Source of the DNA: Neobacillus niacini
Lineage (GTDB): Bacteria; Bacillota; Bacilli; Bacillales; Cytobacillaceae
NCBI RefSeq assembly: GCF_023715415.1
Contig: NZ_JAMBOB010000001.1
Coordinates: forward strand, 648,798 to 712,797
Length of the DNA: 64,000 bases
Reading direction: 5' to 3'
Below are positions 36,361 to 45,190 of this stretch, in pieces (the stretch's first letter is position 1; every line of letters begins with the position of its first letter). The translations under genes and the position numbers were made by a program. The notes beneath the pieces are model-generated. The model had not been told where the DNA came from, did no database searches, and saw nothing but the letters and a program-made list of their open reading frames with translations.

Positions 36361-38535
36361 ATGGGGAAACTTGGGGGACTCATATACCGTCACCGGAAAA
36401 CGGTGCTTGCACTTTGGCTGCTTATCATTGCACTATCAGTGGTCTTCGCCTTAAAATTACCTTCCGTATTAAGCGGTAACGGCTTTGAATACGAAGGTGA
36501 ATATAATGAAACAAGAATGCTGCTTGAAAAGGAATTTGGACATGCAAAATCATCCATTATCCTTGTATTTGAAAGAGAGCCTACGGTAAATGGTGGTGAC
36601 TGGAATCAATATATCAAAGAGACCTTTGAAGATTTAAGAGACTTCGACGGTGCCAAAAGCATAACAAGTCCTTTTGAAAGAGAAGGAATGATAAAGGACG
36701 AAGTTGCCTATGGTCTATTGGCATTTGATAAAAAAGCAGAGGATCTTAGTACGGAGATTAATCAATTAAATAAGATTCTTAAAAATAAACCGGGATTAAC
36801 CGTTACTATGACGGGGGAGCCAATTATTGTTCAAGACCTTAATATTGCCAGCCAAGAGGACTTAGCCAAAGCTGAAATGATTGGACTACCGATTGCGTTA
36901 CTCGTCTTAGTCCTTGCTTTCGGGGGGCTAATTGCTGCCTCCATTCCGATTGTAATCGGGGTTGTATCGATACTAACCACGATGGGCGCTGTGTTCTTTT
37001 TTAGTTACGGGACGGATTTGACCATCTTTATTTTAAATATTGTCCCGATGATTGGACTCGCTTTAAGCATTGACTTTGCCTTATTACTAATAAACCGTTA
37101 CAAAGAAGAGTTACATACAAAATCTATTAAGGAAGCAATTGAAATCAGCGTTGCAACGGCCGGACGGTCAATTATTTTTTCTGGGCTTTGTGTTTTTATT
37201 GGCTTGTCAGCTTTATGGTTTATCAAAATTGATATTTTTCAAAATGTTGCTCTAGGCGGTATGGCCGTTGTATTTATTTCTGCCCTTTGTGCTTTGACCT
37301 TCCTTCCTGCCTTATTGGCTGTGATAGGGACTAGAATAAATAAATTTAGCATCCTGCGATTAAAGGATACCAAAACTAGCATTTGGCATCGGTTTGCAAA
37401 ATTTGTGATGCGCCGTCCAATCCTCATGGCAGGGGCTGCCCTGGCCATACTTCTAGCTGGACTTATACCCGTTGCACAAATGACAATGACGATTCCAGGG
37501 ACTGAATCTCTCCCGGCTAAGTATCCGTCAAGAGTTGCATTTGAAACCTTTGAGGAGCATTTTATTCCAAAAGATAAACGCAATGAAAAGAAAGTATCCA
37601 TTGTGCTTGATACGAAAGGAAATATATTAGAACCAAATAATCTTTTGAAAGTAAGCAGCTTTCTTGATCAACTATCAAATGATAAACTTGTTGATACAGT
37701 TGATTCTCCATTCTCTGCTACAGGTATTCAGGACGAGGAAACATTGTCTCAACTGCTACTATTTGGACAAAAGCAACAGACAGCTCCTATTCTTGACTAC
37801 TTTATTCGAGATAATAAAATGCTGATTGAGGTATATTTAAAAACTACGGACCATTCCTCAAAAGCAAGGGAATGGATTACTGATTGGTCGAACAGGGAAT
37901 TGGGTTTAACCACCCATTTTGGAGGAGCAATAAAGTTTGAGCAAGAAATCTTTGATGAGATATTTGAAAAGGCTCCTTATGGATTGTTACTAATTGTTGT
38001 TTCAACCTTCTTCATTCTAATGGCTGCTTTTCGCTCAATCCTTATTCCACTTAAAGCCATAATAATGAATATATTAAGCCTTAGCTGTACGTTCGGAATT
38101 GTCGTCTGGATATTCCAGCAGGGGCATTTAGGAGTAGAGCCTGCAGATATTGCCTTAATCCTACCTGTTTTTGTATTTACCCTCGTCTTTGGGCTATCAA
38201 TGGATTACGAAGTGTTTTTGATATCGAGGATTCAGGAGTTTTATTTACAAACAGGAGATAATACCGAGGCTACGATATCGGGGCTAACATACACAAGTAA
38301 AATCATTACCTCTGCTGCGGCGATTATGATTGTAGTGACAGGTGCTTTTGCCTTTACAGGCGTCATGCCGATTAAGCAGCTTGGTGTCGGCATCGCGATT
38401 GCAATTTTCATTGATGCTACCATCGTACGAATGGTTCTGGTTCCAGCTTTAATGAAGTTGTTTGGTGATTGGAACTGGTGGTTTTTTGGACTTAAGAATA
38501 AAGCTCAACAGAAGGTAAAAAGGAAGCCAGCCTAG
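36361..38535 (+). CDS. MMPL/RND-family transporter (YdfJ-like)
   Basis: A 724-residue membrane exporter; B. subtilis YdfJ has the same length. Twelve membrane helices are arranged as 1+5 and 1+5 with two large outer loops (about 40-170 and 375-535). Family residues are visible: DFALLLINRYKEE in helix 4 and GLSMDYEVFLISRIQEF in helix 10, holding the Asp and Tyr used for proton coupling. MMPL proteins export lipids or hydrophobic compounds; the substrate is unknown. The ATG follows AAAGGAGG. The gene is alone and ends in a terminator. Confidence 0.88.
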   Translation: MGKLGGLIYRHRKTVLALWLLIIALSVVFALKLPSVLSGNGFEYEGEYNETRMLLEKEFGHAKSSIILVFEREPTVNGGDWNQYIKETFEDLRDFDGAKSITSPFEREGMIKDEVAYGLLAFDKKAEDLSTEINQLNKILKNKPGLTVTMTGEPIIVQDLNIASQEDLAKAEMIGLPIALLVLVLAFGGLIAASIPIVIGVVSILTTMGAVFFFSYGTDLTIFILNIVPMIGLALSIDFALLLINRYKEELHTKSIKEAIEISVATAGRSIIFSGLCVFIGLSALWFIKIDIFQNVALGGMAVVFISALCALTFLPALLAVIGTRINKFSILRLKDTKTSIWHRFAKFVMRRPILMAGAALAILLAGLIPVAQMTMTIPGTESLPAKYPSRVAFETFEEHFIPKDKRNEKKVSIVLDTKGNILEPNNLLKVSSFLDQLSNDKLVDTVDSPFSATGIQDEETLSQLLLFGQKQQTAPILDYFIRDNKMLIEVYLKTTDHSSKAREWITDWSNRELGLTTHFGGAIKFEQEIFDEIFEKAPYGLLLIVVSTFFILMAAFRSILIPLKAIIMNILSLSCTFGIVVWIFQQGHLGVEPADIALILPVFVFTLVFGLSMDYEVFLISRIQEFYLQTGDNTEATISGLTYTSKIITSAAAIMIVVTGAFAFTGVMPIKQLGVGIAIAIFIDATIVRMVLVPALMKLFGDWNWWFFGLKNKAQQKVKRKPA

Positions 38536-38574
38536 TATCATAAATTGTTCAGATAACGTGGAGAAAATAGAGAA

Positions 38575-38612
38575 ACGAGTGTGAAATCGCAATGTTTTCA
38601 TACTCGTTTTTC
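38575..38612 (+). terminator. Terminator of the MMPL gene
   Basis: ACGAGTGTGAAA pairs with TTTCATACTCGT (one mismatch), then T5. Confidence 0.8.
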
Positions 38613-38643
38613 ATATATATATTTGGTTGTTATTTATTGTGCC

Positions 38644-38780
38644 CCGCTAAAGTCCTTTCTCCTTTTCCGGGAAGCATTCCCCTTAAATGATTACCGCTCA
38701 AGCTCTTTTTCCTCTTCTACGGGAATCATTCCTCATGAATGATTCCGCTAAAACACTTTTTCCTCTTTTTGGGGAACAAA
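38644..38780. repeat. Imperfect tandem repeat, about 50 bp x 2.7
   Basis: Units start at 38644, 38694 and 38745 with CCGCTAAAG, CCGCTCAAGC and CCGCTAAAAC, each continuing CTTTTTCCTCTTxxxCGGGAA-like. The first two also share CATTCC-T-AATGATT. Spacing is 50 and 51 bases. No gene is encoded; the repeats lie between the MMPL terminator and the cupin gene. Confidence 0.75.
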
Positions 38781-38830
38781 ATACTGAACTACTTAGATTA
38801 TTAGGCTGGCTTCACTTGTATAATTGGTCA

Positions 38831-39172
38831 TTAGATATTTTTTGCGTATTGTTCGCTAGGTACTTTACTTAACACGACATATAAGCTGACAGGTTCACTG
38901 CCATTATTGTTAAAGGCAAGCTCTTCTTCGCCGCCCACATGAACTAAATCTGCTTCTGATACAGGGGTTTCCTGACCATCAATGATGAAGGTTCCAGTCC
39001 CAGTGACTACGTAAAGATAAACTTCTGCACCAGGATGCTTATGTACGGGAAGCTGTTGTCCTGGCATGAAATTTAACACAAACGCTGTCGTTTCACCTTT
39101 TTTGTAAATAATACGTTTTGTAAATCTTTCTTCGCTGAACTCTTGATAGGCTTTAACTGAATTTTTCTCCAT
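38831..39172 (-). CDS. Cupin-domain protein
   Basis: A 113-residue single-domain cupin. Motif 1 is recognisable as GQQLPVHKHPGAEVYLYVVTG and motif 2 as VHVGGEEELAFNNNGSEPV. The first motif keeps two His and the Glu (HKHPGAE) that bind metal, but the final His of motif 2 is not obvious. Function unknown; such small cupins act as sugar isomerases, quercetinases or ligand sensors. The ATG at 39172 follows an AGGAGGGAAC site. It is monocistronic. Confidence 0.8.
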   Translation of the reverse strand: MEKNSVKAYQEFSEERFTKRIIYKKGETTAFVLNFMPGQQLPVHKHPGAEVYLYVVTGTGTFIIDGQETPVSEADLVHVGGEEELAFNNNGSEPVSLYVVLSKVPSEQYAKNI

Positions 39173-39302
39173 CCTTGTTCCCTCCTAGTAACATCTTACC
39201 TATATCTTAACTGAAAATCATTTTCAATTAAGTGAAACGTATCACTGTTTATTATTTCTAATCGTTTCAGGAAAAACCCATAAAAAGAGTTATAACATTT
39301 AG

Positions 39303-39686
39303 TTACTGCTGTATTATCTGAATAAGGTTGCCGCATGTATCGTCGAAGACAGCTATTGTGACATTGCCCATTGTTGTCGGTTCCATAGTGAACTTTACGC
39401 CTTTTTCCAATAATCGCTGGTACTCTTTATGAATATCCGCAACGCCAAACATTGTTGCTGGGATGCCTTCAGAAGATATCTTCTTTTGATACTCCTTTGC
39501 GGCAGGATGAACATTCGGTTCGAGCAAAAGTTCAGTACCGTTTTGTTCATCTGGTGAAACAAGTGTTATCCACCTATATTCTCCGGTGGGAACGTCATGC
39601 TTTTTTACAAATCCTAGCTTTTCGGTATAAAACTCCAGTGCCCTTTCTTGATCTTGTACAAATAAACTGGTAACAATTATCTTCAT
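39303..39686 (-). CDS. VOC-family (glyoxalase/bleomycin resistance-like) protein
   Basis: A 127-residue protein with two beta-alpha-beta-beta-beta modules: MKIIVTSLFVQDQERALEFYTEKLGF, then PATMFGVADIHKEYQRLLEKGVKF, and the ending VAVFDDTCGNLIQIIQQ. VOC proteins are metal enzymes or binding proteins for small molecules and drugs. Candidate ligands are sparse (Glu in TELLLEPN, Asp in AVFDD), so a specific reaction is not assigned. The ATG at 39686 follows AAGGAGG. Neighbours on the same strand are the cupin gene and a DUF4256 gene, each with its own spacing, so no operon is evident. Confidence 0.8.
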   Translation of the reverse strand: MKIIVTSLFVQDQERALEFYTEKLGFVKKHDVPTGEYRWITLVSPDEQNGTELLLEPNVHPAAKEYQKKISSEGIPATMFGVADIHKEYQRLLEKGVKFTMEPTTMGNVTIAVFDDTCGNLIQIIQQ

Positions 39687-39782
39687 ACTGTTTTCCCTCC
39701 TTAGAATGGTAACTCAATTACATTTTTATTATAATCTAGAGATGCCTTATCCACATAACAACACTTACATAGATAAATAGAT

Positions 39783-39824
39783 AAAAAGCCTAATCCCTCA
39801 ACATTTTAAGTGAGGAATTAGGCT
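39783..39824 (-). terminator. Terminator of the DUF4256 gene
   Basis: Minus strand AGCCTAATTCCTCA / TGAGGGATTAGGCT (one mismatch) and T5, about 90 bases after the stop codon. Confidence 0.7.
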
Positions 39825-39912
39825 AAGAATTTTTCATTAATACGCCGATAGTTGAAGAATGAAATTAAAGACTTTCTCTAGGTAATATCAAATTTATCTA
39901 TCTGTGTAAAAT

Positions 39913-40500
39913 TTAGACCCTTAATGAGCCACGGAAACCTCTGGCACCATAGTAGGAGTCTGCACCGTTGTGATACAAGAAGACGTGACCGAAGCGACAA
40001 TCGCAAAAAAGGGCACCGCCGAGTTTTCGAATATCAGAAGGTGTTTGCACCCAACTCGACGTTTTCAAATCAAAACTTTCAAGTTTCTGCAAGGCACGAT
40101 ATTGTCCTTCCGTTAAAACTTCAATGCCCATTTCAACTGCCATATTCATTGCGCTATTTTCTGGTTTATGTTTTTTCCTTGCCTCTAGCGCTTCATGGTC
40201 GTAACAAACACTTCTGCGTCCTATAGGACTTTCCGCTGAACAATCACAAAAAATGTATTCATCCTTCTTTTCATCATAACCAACAACATCCGGTTCACCG
40301 CCAGTTCTTTCCATTTCTATGAGCGACCACAGTTTTTCAGTATTAGCATCCAGCTTTGCTTGGACTTTAGCCCATTCAAGACCTTCATGGCGGTGCATGT
40401 TTTTCTCAAAACGGGCTTTTAATACGCTGAGTAATTCTTCAGGGTGTTCTAGTGACAACTCCTTTTTAATGCTGACTTCATTACTGTTTGTCATGTTCAT
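39913..40500 (-). CDS. DUF4256 family protein
   Basis: A 195-residue soluble protein with the recognisable DUF4256 blocks: KARFEKNMHRHEGLEWAKV, FCDCSAESPIGRRSVCYDHEAL and GGALFCDCRFGHVFLYHNGA. Two CDC motifs plus a further Cys suggest metal or disulphide chemistry, but the function is unknown. The ATG at 40500 follows AAGGGGGAA; an internal ATG two codons later is also possible. Terminated about 90 bases downstream, it appears monocistronic. Confidence 0.85.
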   Translation of the reverse strand: MNMTNSNEVSIKKELSLEHPEELLSVLKARFEKNMHRHEGLEWAKVQAKLDANTEKLWSLIEMERTGGEPDVVGYDEKKDEYIFCDCSAESPIGRRSVCYDHEALEARKKHKPENSAMNMAVEMGIEVLTEGQYRALQKLESFDLKTSSWVQTPSDIRKLGGALFCDCRFGHVFLYHNGADSYYGARGFRGSLRV

Positions 40501-40663
40501 TTCCCCCTTAATAGCTTATGTGAATTAAGTTTACAATAATTTGTCTGATTATGAAAATCGAGTTCCTCAAGATTAAAATAAAAATAAGGAAACTGTATAC
40601 TTCAATACCAATACCACAAACTAATCTTAGAATAGAAAATGAGTAAAATTGGAGGTATTTCCT

Positions 40664-41653
40664 ATGGGAATTTTCAGGAAATCAAAGGCCAATACCTTGA
40701 CCGCTGCAGAAGTATCCGCCCTTTGGCTTCAATATTTGGGTGATAGTATGGCAATATGTGTTTACAAATATTTTCTTAACATCGTTGAAAATGATGAGAT
40801 AAAACCTATTTTAGAATTTGCATTACAGTTAGCTGAGAGCCATATTACGAGAATTACCGAATTCTTAGATAAAGCAAATTTCCAAATCCCTATAGGATTT
40901 ACAGAGAATGACGTGAATGTTAATGCACCTCGTCTATTTTCTGACCAATTTCTACTATTTTACTCCTATATTATGACCATCCATGGGATAACCGCATATG
41001 GCTTAGCGGTTACAAACACGGAGCGTCAAGACATTCAAGATCACTTTTTTGATTGCACAGTATCCTCTAAAGAGTTGTTCCAAAAAATAGTGGAATTGGC
41101 AAAAAATCAACCAAAATATACAAGTGTTCCTTCCATTCCTTCACCTAATGGAGTGGAGTTTATGGAATCGACAGGATTCATTTCTAATTTAATTGGAGAC
41201 AAAAGAGCACTAAATAGTTCGGAAATCAGCACTCTTTTCTTTAATTCTACGAAAACTGGATTCATCAGTTCGTTAAGTTTAGCTTTTAGTCAGGTGGCGG
41301 TGCGTGAGGATGTTCGTAACTTTATGTTAAAAAACGTTAAATTAGCAGGGAAAGATGCTGAAAGTTTTGACACTTTATTACAACAGGATCATTTACCAAT
41401 ACCCGAGAAATGGGATGACGAGATTACAGATTCTACCGTAAGTCCATTTTCTGATAAATTGATTATGTTTCATGCCGGGTTTTTAGTAAATGCGGCTCTT
41501 ACTTATTATGGTGCATCATTAGGTTCAAGCTACAGGTCCGATATAATTGTAAACTATAGTAAAGTATTTACCCATGCTATGGAGGCAGGTGCGATCTCTT
41601 ACAATATAATGGTTAAACATGGATGGTTGGAAAAACAACCTGAAGCTAATTGA
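40664..41653 (+). CDS. DUF3231 family protein
   Basis: A 329-residue protein of two similar ferritin-like helical halves (about 1-165 and 180-325); each begins with LTAAEVSALW.QYLGDS or LNSSEISTLFFNSTK and contains a long AESHI or VREDV helix. This duplicated pattern is typical of DUF3231, widespread in spore-forming Bacillus and sometimes linked to spore coat proteins. No Fe ligands are evident. The ATG at 40664 has GGAGG eight bases upstream; the TTG at 40649 sits inside that site. Function unknown. Confidence 0.8.
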   Translation: MGIFRKSKANTLTAAEVSALWLQYLGDSMAICVYKYFLNIVENDEIKPILEFALQLAESHITRITEFLDKANFQIPIGFTENDVNVNAPRLFSDQFLLFYSYIMTIHGITAYGLAVTNTERQDIQDHFFDCTVSSKELFQKIVELAKNQPKYTSVPSIPSPNGVEFMESTGFISNLIGDKRALNSSEISTLFFNSTKTGFISSLSLAFSQVAVREDVRNFMLKNVKLAGKDAESFDTLLQQDHLPIPEKWDDEITDSTVSPFSDKLIMFHAGFLVNAALTYYGASLGSSYRSDIIVNYSKVFTHAMEAGAISYNIMVKHGWLEKQPEAN

Positions 41654-41660
41654 CAAATGT

Positions 41661-41694
41661 AAAAACAGCCTGAATGATAATCAGGCTGTTTTTA
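41661..41694. terminator. Bidirectional terminator between the DUF3231 gene and the oxidoreductase operon
   Basis: AAAAACAGCCTGA / TCAGGCTGTTTTT, perfect 13-bp stem with flanking A and T runs; the oxidoreductase gamma stop codon is in the right arm. Confidence 0.85.
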
Positions 41695-42223
41695 CTAAAC
41701 TAAGCCCCTTATTGAGAGCTTGTTTGTTAACCTCAATTAAATGGTGTTTTTCTTCTGACAGTACTTTTTTCAATGATTCGATAATGGAGTCACACGAAAC
41801 CACCTTTGTTAGTTCGATAAAGGCACCCAATAAAATCATGTTCGCTACCTTCGCATTTCCTAGGTCAGCTGCCATATCAGTTGCAGTTAATTCAATAATT
41901 TCGATATCACTGCGGTTGGAAGCTCTTGTCACTAATGAGGAATTAATCATTAATATTCCTCCTGGTCGTACGAGCGGCTCGAATTTCTCAAAGGAAGGGT
42001 TATTTAGAACAATAGCTGTCGAAGGATTTGTGACTAGCGGGGAACCTACGGGTTCATCGGATACAACCACCGCACAATTTGCTGTTCCCCCGCGTTGCTC
42101 AGGACCATAGGATGGCAGCCATGAAACACCTTTTCCCTCAAGCATGCCTGCATATGCTATCAGTTGACCCATCGACATAACACCTTGCCCGCCAAACCCT
42201 GCGATAATGATTTCCTCCAACAT
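41681..42223 (-). CDS. 2-oxoacid:ferredoxin oxidoreductase, gamma subunit
   Basis: A 180-residue subunit starting EIIIAGFGGQGVMSMGQLIAYAG, the signature of the gamma (CoA-site) domain of KOR/VOR enzymes; SYGPEQRGGTANCAVVVSDEPVGSP follows. These enzymes oxidatively decarboxylate 2-oxoacids to acyl-CoA and reduce ferredoxin. The ATG follows AGGGGGC. It is the last of five genes transcribed together (ATPase, ferredoxin, alpha, beta, gamma), closed by the bidirectional terminator. The substrate (2-oxoglutarate or branched 2-oxoacid) cannot be told from this subunit. Confidence 0.88.
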   Translation of the reverse strand: MLEEIIIAGFGGQGVMSMGQLIAYAGMLEGKGVSWLPSYGPEQRGGTANCAVVVSDEPVGSPLVTNPSTAIVLNNPSFEKFEPLVRPGGILMINSSLVTRASNRSDIEIIELTATDMAADLGNAKVANMILLGAFIELTKVVSCDSIIESLKKVLSEEKHHLIEVNKQALNKGLSLVKTA

Positions 42224-42225
42224 GT

Positions 42226-42978
42226 TTACTCAGCCCCCTCTTTATTTTTGTAAACGCCTAGAGGATAGGCTGGAATCATATTGTCTTTTATCCACTCAAG
42301 GGATTCGTAGGGATCAAGTCCCCAGTTGGTCGGGCAGGTTGATAATATCTCAACCATAGAAAAGCCAAGCCCCTTCTTTTGTGTTTCAAATGCCCTACGA
42401 ATCGCACGTTTTGCCTTTTGTATATGTTGCACATCATGTGCTGAAACCCTTTCAATGTAGGCTGCTCCGTCTAACGTAGACAGCATTTCACAGACCTTTA
42501 TCGGCAAACCCTGAATACTTTCATCACGTCCAAAAGGGGTAGTAGCTGTTTTTTGGCCGATTAACGTGGTCGGTGCCATCTGTCCACCCGTCATTCCATA
42601 GATAGCGTTATTTACAAAAATAACCGTTATTTTTTCCCCTCTAGCTGCAGCATGAATAACTTCGCTAATACCGATGGACGCAAGGTCCCCATCACCTTGA
42701 TAAGTAAATACAAAGCGGTCAGGCAGCACCCTTTTCACACCTGTTGCAACAGCGGGAGCACGACCGTGGGCGGCCTGAGTCATATCACAATTAAAATATT
42801 CATAGGATAAAACCGAACAGCCGACAGAAGCGACCCCAATTGTTTCCTCTAATATATCCATTTCTTCTAATACCTCACCGACGAGCCGGTGGATGATGCC
42901 GTGTGTACAGCCCGGACAGTAATGTGTAGGGTTATCAGTCAAACCGGTCGTTTTCTTAAAAACTGTTTTCATGCTCAT
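42226..42978 (-). CDS. 2-oxoacid:ferredoxin oxidoreductase, beta subunit (TPP-binding)
   Basis: A 250-residue thiamine-pyrophosphate subunit. [14 protein letters not shown] near residue 19 supplies Cys ligands of the iron-sulphur cluster, and [39 protein letters not shown] is the TPP/Mg motif. It holds the catalytic centre of the enzyme. It starts at ATG 42978 with GGGGGGAT eight bases upstream, overlapping the alpha gene by 23 bases, and lies two bases before the gamma gene. Confidence 0.9.
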   Translation of the reverse strand: MSMKTVFKKTTGLTDNPTHYCPGCTHGIIHRLVGEVLEEMDILEETIGVASVGCSVLSYEYFNCDMTQAAHGRAPAVATGVKRVLPDRFVFTYQGDGDLASIGISEVIHAAARGEKITVIFVNNAIYGMTGGQMAPTTLIGQKTATTPFGRDESIQGLPIKVCEMLSTLDGAAYIERVSAHDVQHIQKAKRAIRRAFETQKKGLGFSMVEILSTCPTNWGLDPYESLEWIKDNMIPAYPLGVYKNKEGAE

Positions 42979-44038
42979 ACCGTGATCCCCCCGCTACAGA
43001 TAAAATCTTTTGATAAATTTCTTCTTGTGTTGGAACTACTCCACCTGTCCGTCCATAAAAGTCTACCTCTGCATGGCCGTTAACAGCTAATCTTACATCC
43101 TCAACCATCTGCCCTGCACTCATTTCTACAGAAATATATCCTTTAACTACATCTCTCGTTTCTAGGAACGGTTTTTCAGGGAAAGGCCAAAGCGAAATCG
43201 GACGTATTAATCCTACTTTAATACCTTCCTGCCTTGCTTTACTAATGGCATTCATCGTAATTCGGGCAACCGTGCCAAAAGCTACCATAATATAGTCAGC
43301 ATCGTCCGTTTGATAGGTTTCGTAACGAACCTCATTTTCTTTTATTCTCGCAAACTTTTTCTGCAAAGCTGCATTTCGTGTTTCCAAGCTTTGCGCATTT
43401 AGCTCCAGCGAGGTGATAATTCTTCGCGGGCCGTCTCCACGGGTTCCGGTCGTTGCCCAATTCTTTTCTGGAAGTTCTGAGTGTGTACGTTCACCAAACT
43501 CAACAGGCTCCATCATTTGACCAAGCATCCCATCTCCCATAAGAATGACTGGTGTCCGGTAGCGGTCGGCGATATCAAATGCTTCATTTGTTAATTCAAC
43601 AATTTCTTGTAATGAGGCGGGTGCTAACACGGGGATATTATAGTCACCATGTCCGCCGCCTTTTGTTACTTGGAAGTAATCCGACTGTGCAGGCTGGATA
43701 TTCCCTAAACCCGGACCGCCCCGAACGATATTAACTACAACAGCAGGTAACTCTGAACCTACTAAATAGGAAATTCCCTCCTGTTTTAAACTGAATCCAG
43801 GACTTGAAGAGGAGGTCATAACCCGGACTCCTGTCCCAGCAGCACCATATACCATATTGATTGCAGCGATTTCACTTTCCGCTTGAAGAAATAATCCGCC
43901 TACCTCAGGAAGTCTTCTTGCCATATAAGCTACTAGCTCACTTTGCGGAGTAATCGGATAGCCAAAAAAGTATTTACAGCCTGCCTGGACCGCCGCTTCC
44001 GCGATGACTTCATTACCCTTCATTAATACTTTTCCCAT
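42956..44038 (-). CDS. vorB: 2-oxoacid:ferredoxin oxidoreductase, alpha subunit (VorB-like)
   Basis: A 360-residue subunit with the pyruvate:ferredoxin oxidoreductase N-terminal fold: [30 protein letters not shown], then [47 protein letters not shown]. The C-terminal transketolase-like domain has AKPVEVDF-type strands up to [11 protein letters not shown]. The start has AAAGGGGC. It resembles VorB/KorA, but alpha subunits of KOR and VOR are hard to separate. Second in the chain after the ferredoxin gene (18-base gap). Confidence 0.85.
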   Translation of the reverse strand: MGKVLMKGNEVIAEAAVQAGCKYFFGYPITPQSELVAYMARRLPEVGGLFLQAESEIAAINMVYGAAGTGVRVMTSSSSPGFSLKQEGISYLVGSELPAVVVNIVRGGPGLGNIQPAQSDYFQVTKGGGHGDYNIPVLAPASLQEIVELTNEAFDIADRYRTPVILMGDGMLGQMMEPVEFGERTHSELPEKNWATTGTRGDGPRRIITSLELNAQSLETRNAALQKKFARIKENEVRYETYQTDDADYIMVAFGTVARITMNAISKARQEGIKVGLIRPISLWPFPEKPFLETRDVVKGYISVEMSAGQMVEDVRLAVNGHAEVDFYGRTGGVVPTQEEIYQKILSVAGGSRYEHENSF

Positions 44039-44056
44039 ACATAAGCCCCTTTCAAA

Positions 44057-44287
44057 TTAAACAGTTTGCAGCACCTTTACTGGTCTATACACCGATATGA
44101 CACAATCCGGGCATATTTGAGCACATTTCGCACAGCTTATACAATTGCCCTGATCAGTTACAGCCGCTGGACGATAGCCTTTTCCATTTAAATAATCTGC
44201 TAGAAAAATAACATTCGTTGGGCATACCTGAACACAAAGTCCGCACGATTTACAAATATCCTCATTAAAAACAATTCTCTTATCCAC
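44057..44287 (-). CDS. Ferredoxin-like subunit with two [4Fe-4S] motifs
   Basis: A 76-residue protein with two classic cluster motifs: CKSCGLCVQVCPTNV (about 12-26) and CISCAKCAQICPDCV (about 49-63). It is the electron-carrying delta subunit of the oxidoreductase. An ATP-binding protein gene precedes it by 12 bases and the alpha gene follows by 18. The ATG follows AAAAGGTGG. The basic surface C-terminal to each motif is limited. Confidence 0.92.
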   Translation of the reverse strand: MDKRIVFNEDICKSCGLCVQVCPTNVIFLADYLNGKGYRPAAVTDQGNCISCAKCAQICPDCVISVYRPVKVLQTV

Positions 44288-44299
44288 CTTTTACCACTC

Positions 44300-44968
44300 C
44301 TATCCTTCCCAAGGTAATTTCATATAGCGCTTGATGAACCTTACCTGATGGCTTTTTGCAAAACTATTGGCCTCATTTTTTAAATCCACAGAGATGGTTG
44401 TGTATAGCAGCGGGATTGAAAGCATCTTTGACAGCTTCGAGCATAATTCATACCCGCTCAAGATGTCAGCCATACCCGTCTCGTTGCCGATATTTGAATT
44501 GTTGATGATTCCCGTTACCTTTAATCGTGCCGCCTTTTCAATCTCCTCAATACAGTACCTCGCTCCTTCTAAGGTACTAACATATGGACGGTTCGCATTT
44601 AAGACAAATAAAAGTTCTGGCTCTAAATGCTTCCATTCATGATAATACTGCCCTAATGCCATGGCTCCATCTTTATCGCCGCCGGCATCAATAATCACTC
44701 GATAGCGGTGATCATGTAATACACGATAGATTTCTCCCGAAACAATGGGTAAATCTGAGGTTGCCAGACGGTTGGCAGGAGCTATTAATTCAATATCCTG
44801 CAGCTCGAAAAGATTGGAAACATCCCTTGAACGAAAATAGGGGTTAATGATATCTAAGTCATTAATAGCTGTTTTGTTATGTATCTTTTTCTCATTCAAT
44901 GCCATATTTATCGCAATCTCTGTTTTGCCACTCCCAAAGTGACCGGTTAGGATGGTGATTCTATTCAA
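44300..44968 (-). CDS. P-loop ATPase of the oxidoreductase operon
   Basis: A 222-residue ATP-binding protein with Walker A GHFGSGKTE at residues 9-17 and a Mrp/MinD/CooC-like layout (FGSGKTEIAINMA, then NDLDIINPYFRSRD and DAGGDKDGAMALG). It resembles ATPases sometimes encoded beside KOR/VOR genes in Firmicutes, presumably for cluster insertion or assembly. It starts at ATG 44968 with a weak site (GGCCCTACATTG upstream). It is first in the operon. Its role as an assembly factor is inferred from context. Confidence 0.78.
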   Translation of the reverse strand: MNRITILTGHFGSGKTEIAINMALNEKKIHNKTAINDLDIINPYFRSRDVSNLFELQDIELIAPANRLATSDLPIVSGEIYRVLHDHRYRVIIDAGGDKDGAMALGQYYHEWKHLEPELLFVLNANRPYVSTLEGARYCIEEIEKAARLKVTGIINNSNIGNETGMADILSGYELCSKLSKMLSIPLLYTTISVDLKNEANSFAKSHQVRFIKRYMKLPWEG

Positions 44969-45190
44969 TGTAGGGCCCCCCTTTGAACGGAGTTCTTTTG
45001 TAAACGATTACATTTCTATAAATAACGATTATATACTTTATTATAAAGTACCTTTTCACATATCTGCGTTGACCAATGTCACAGTTTAATGAACACGAGC
45101 ATGTACTTTTAATGGATAATCTCATGTATCAACAGCTGTAATCTGCCAAATAATAACACATAAATCATCATTTAGAGGAGGCTGACGTTT

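Noticed and set aside
38644..38780. Possible CRISPR array
   Set aside because: The units are contiguous tandem repeats, with no constant repeat/variable spacer alternation and no cas genes.
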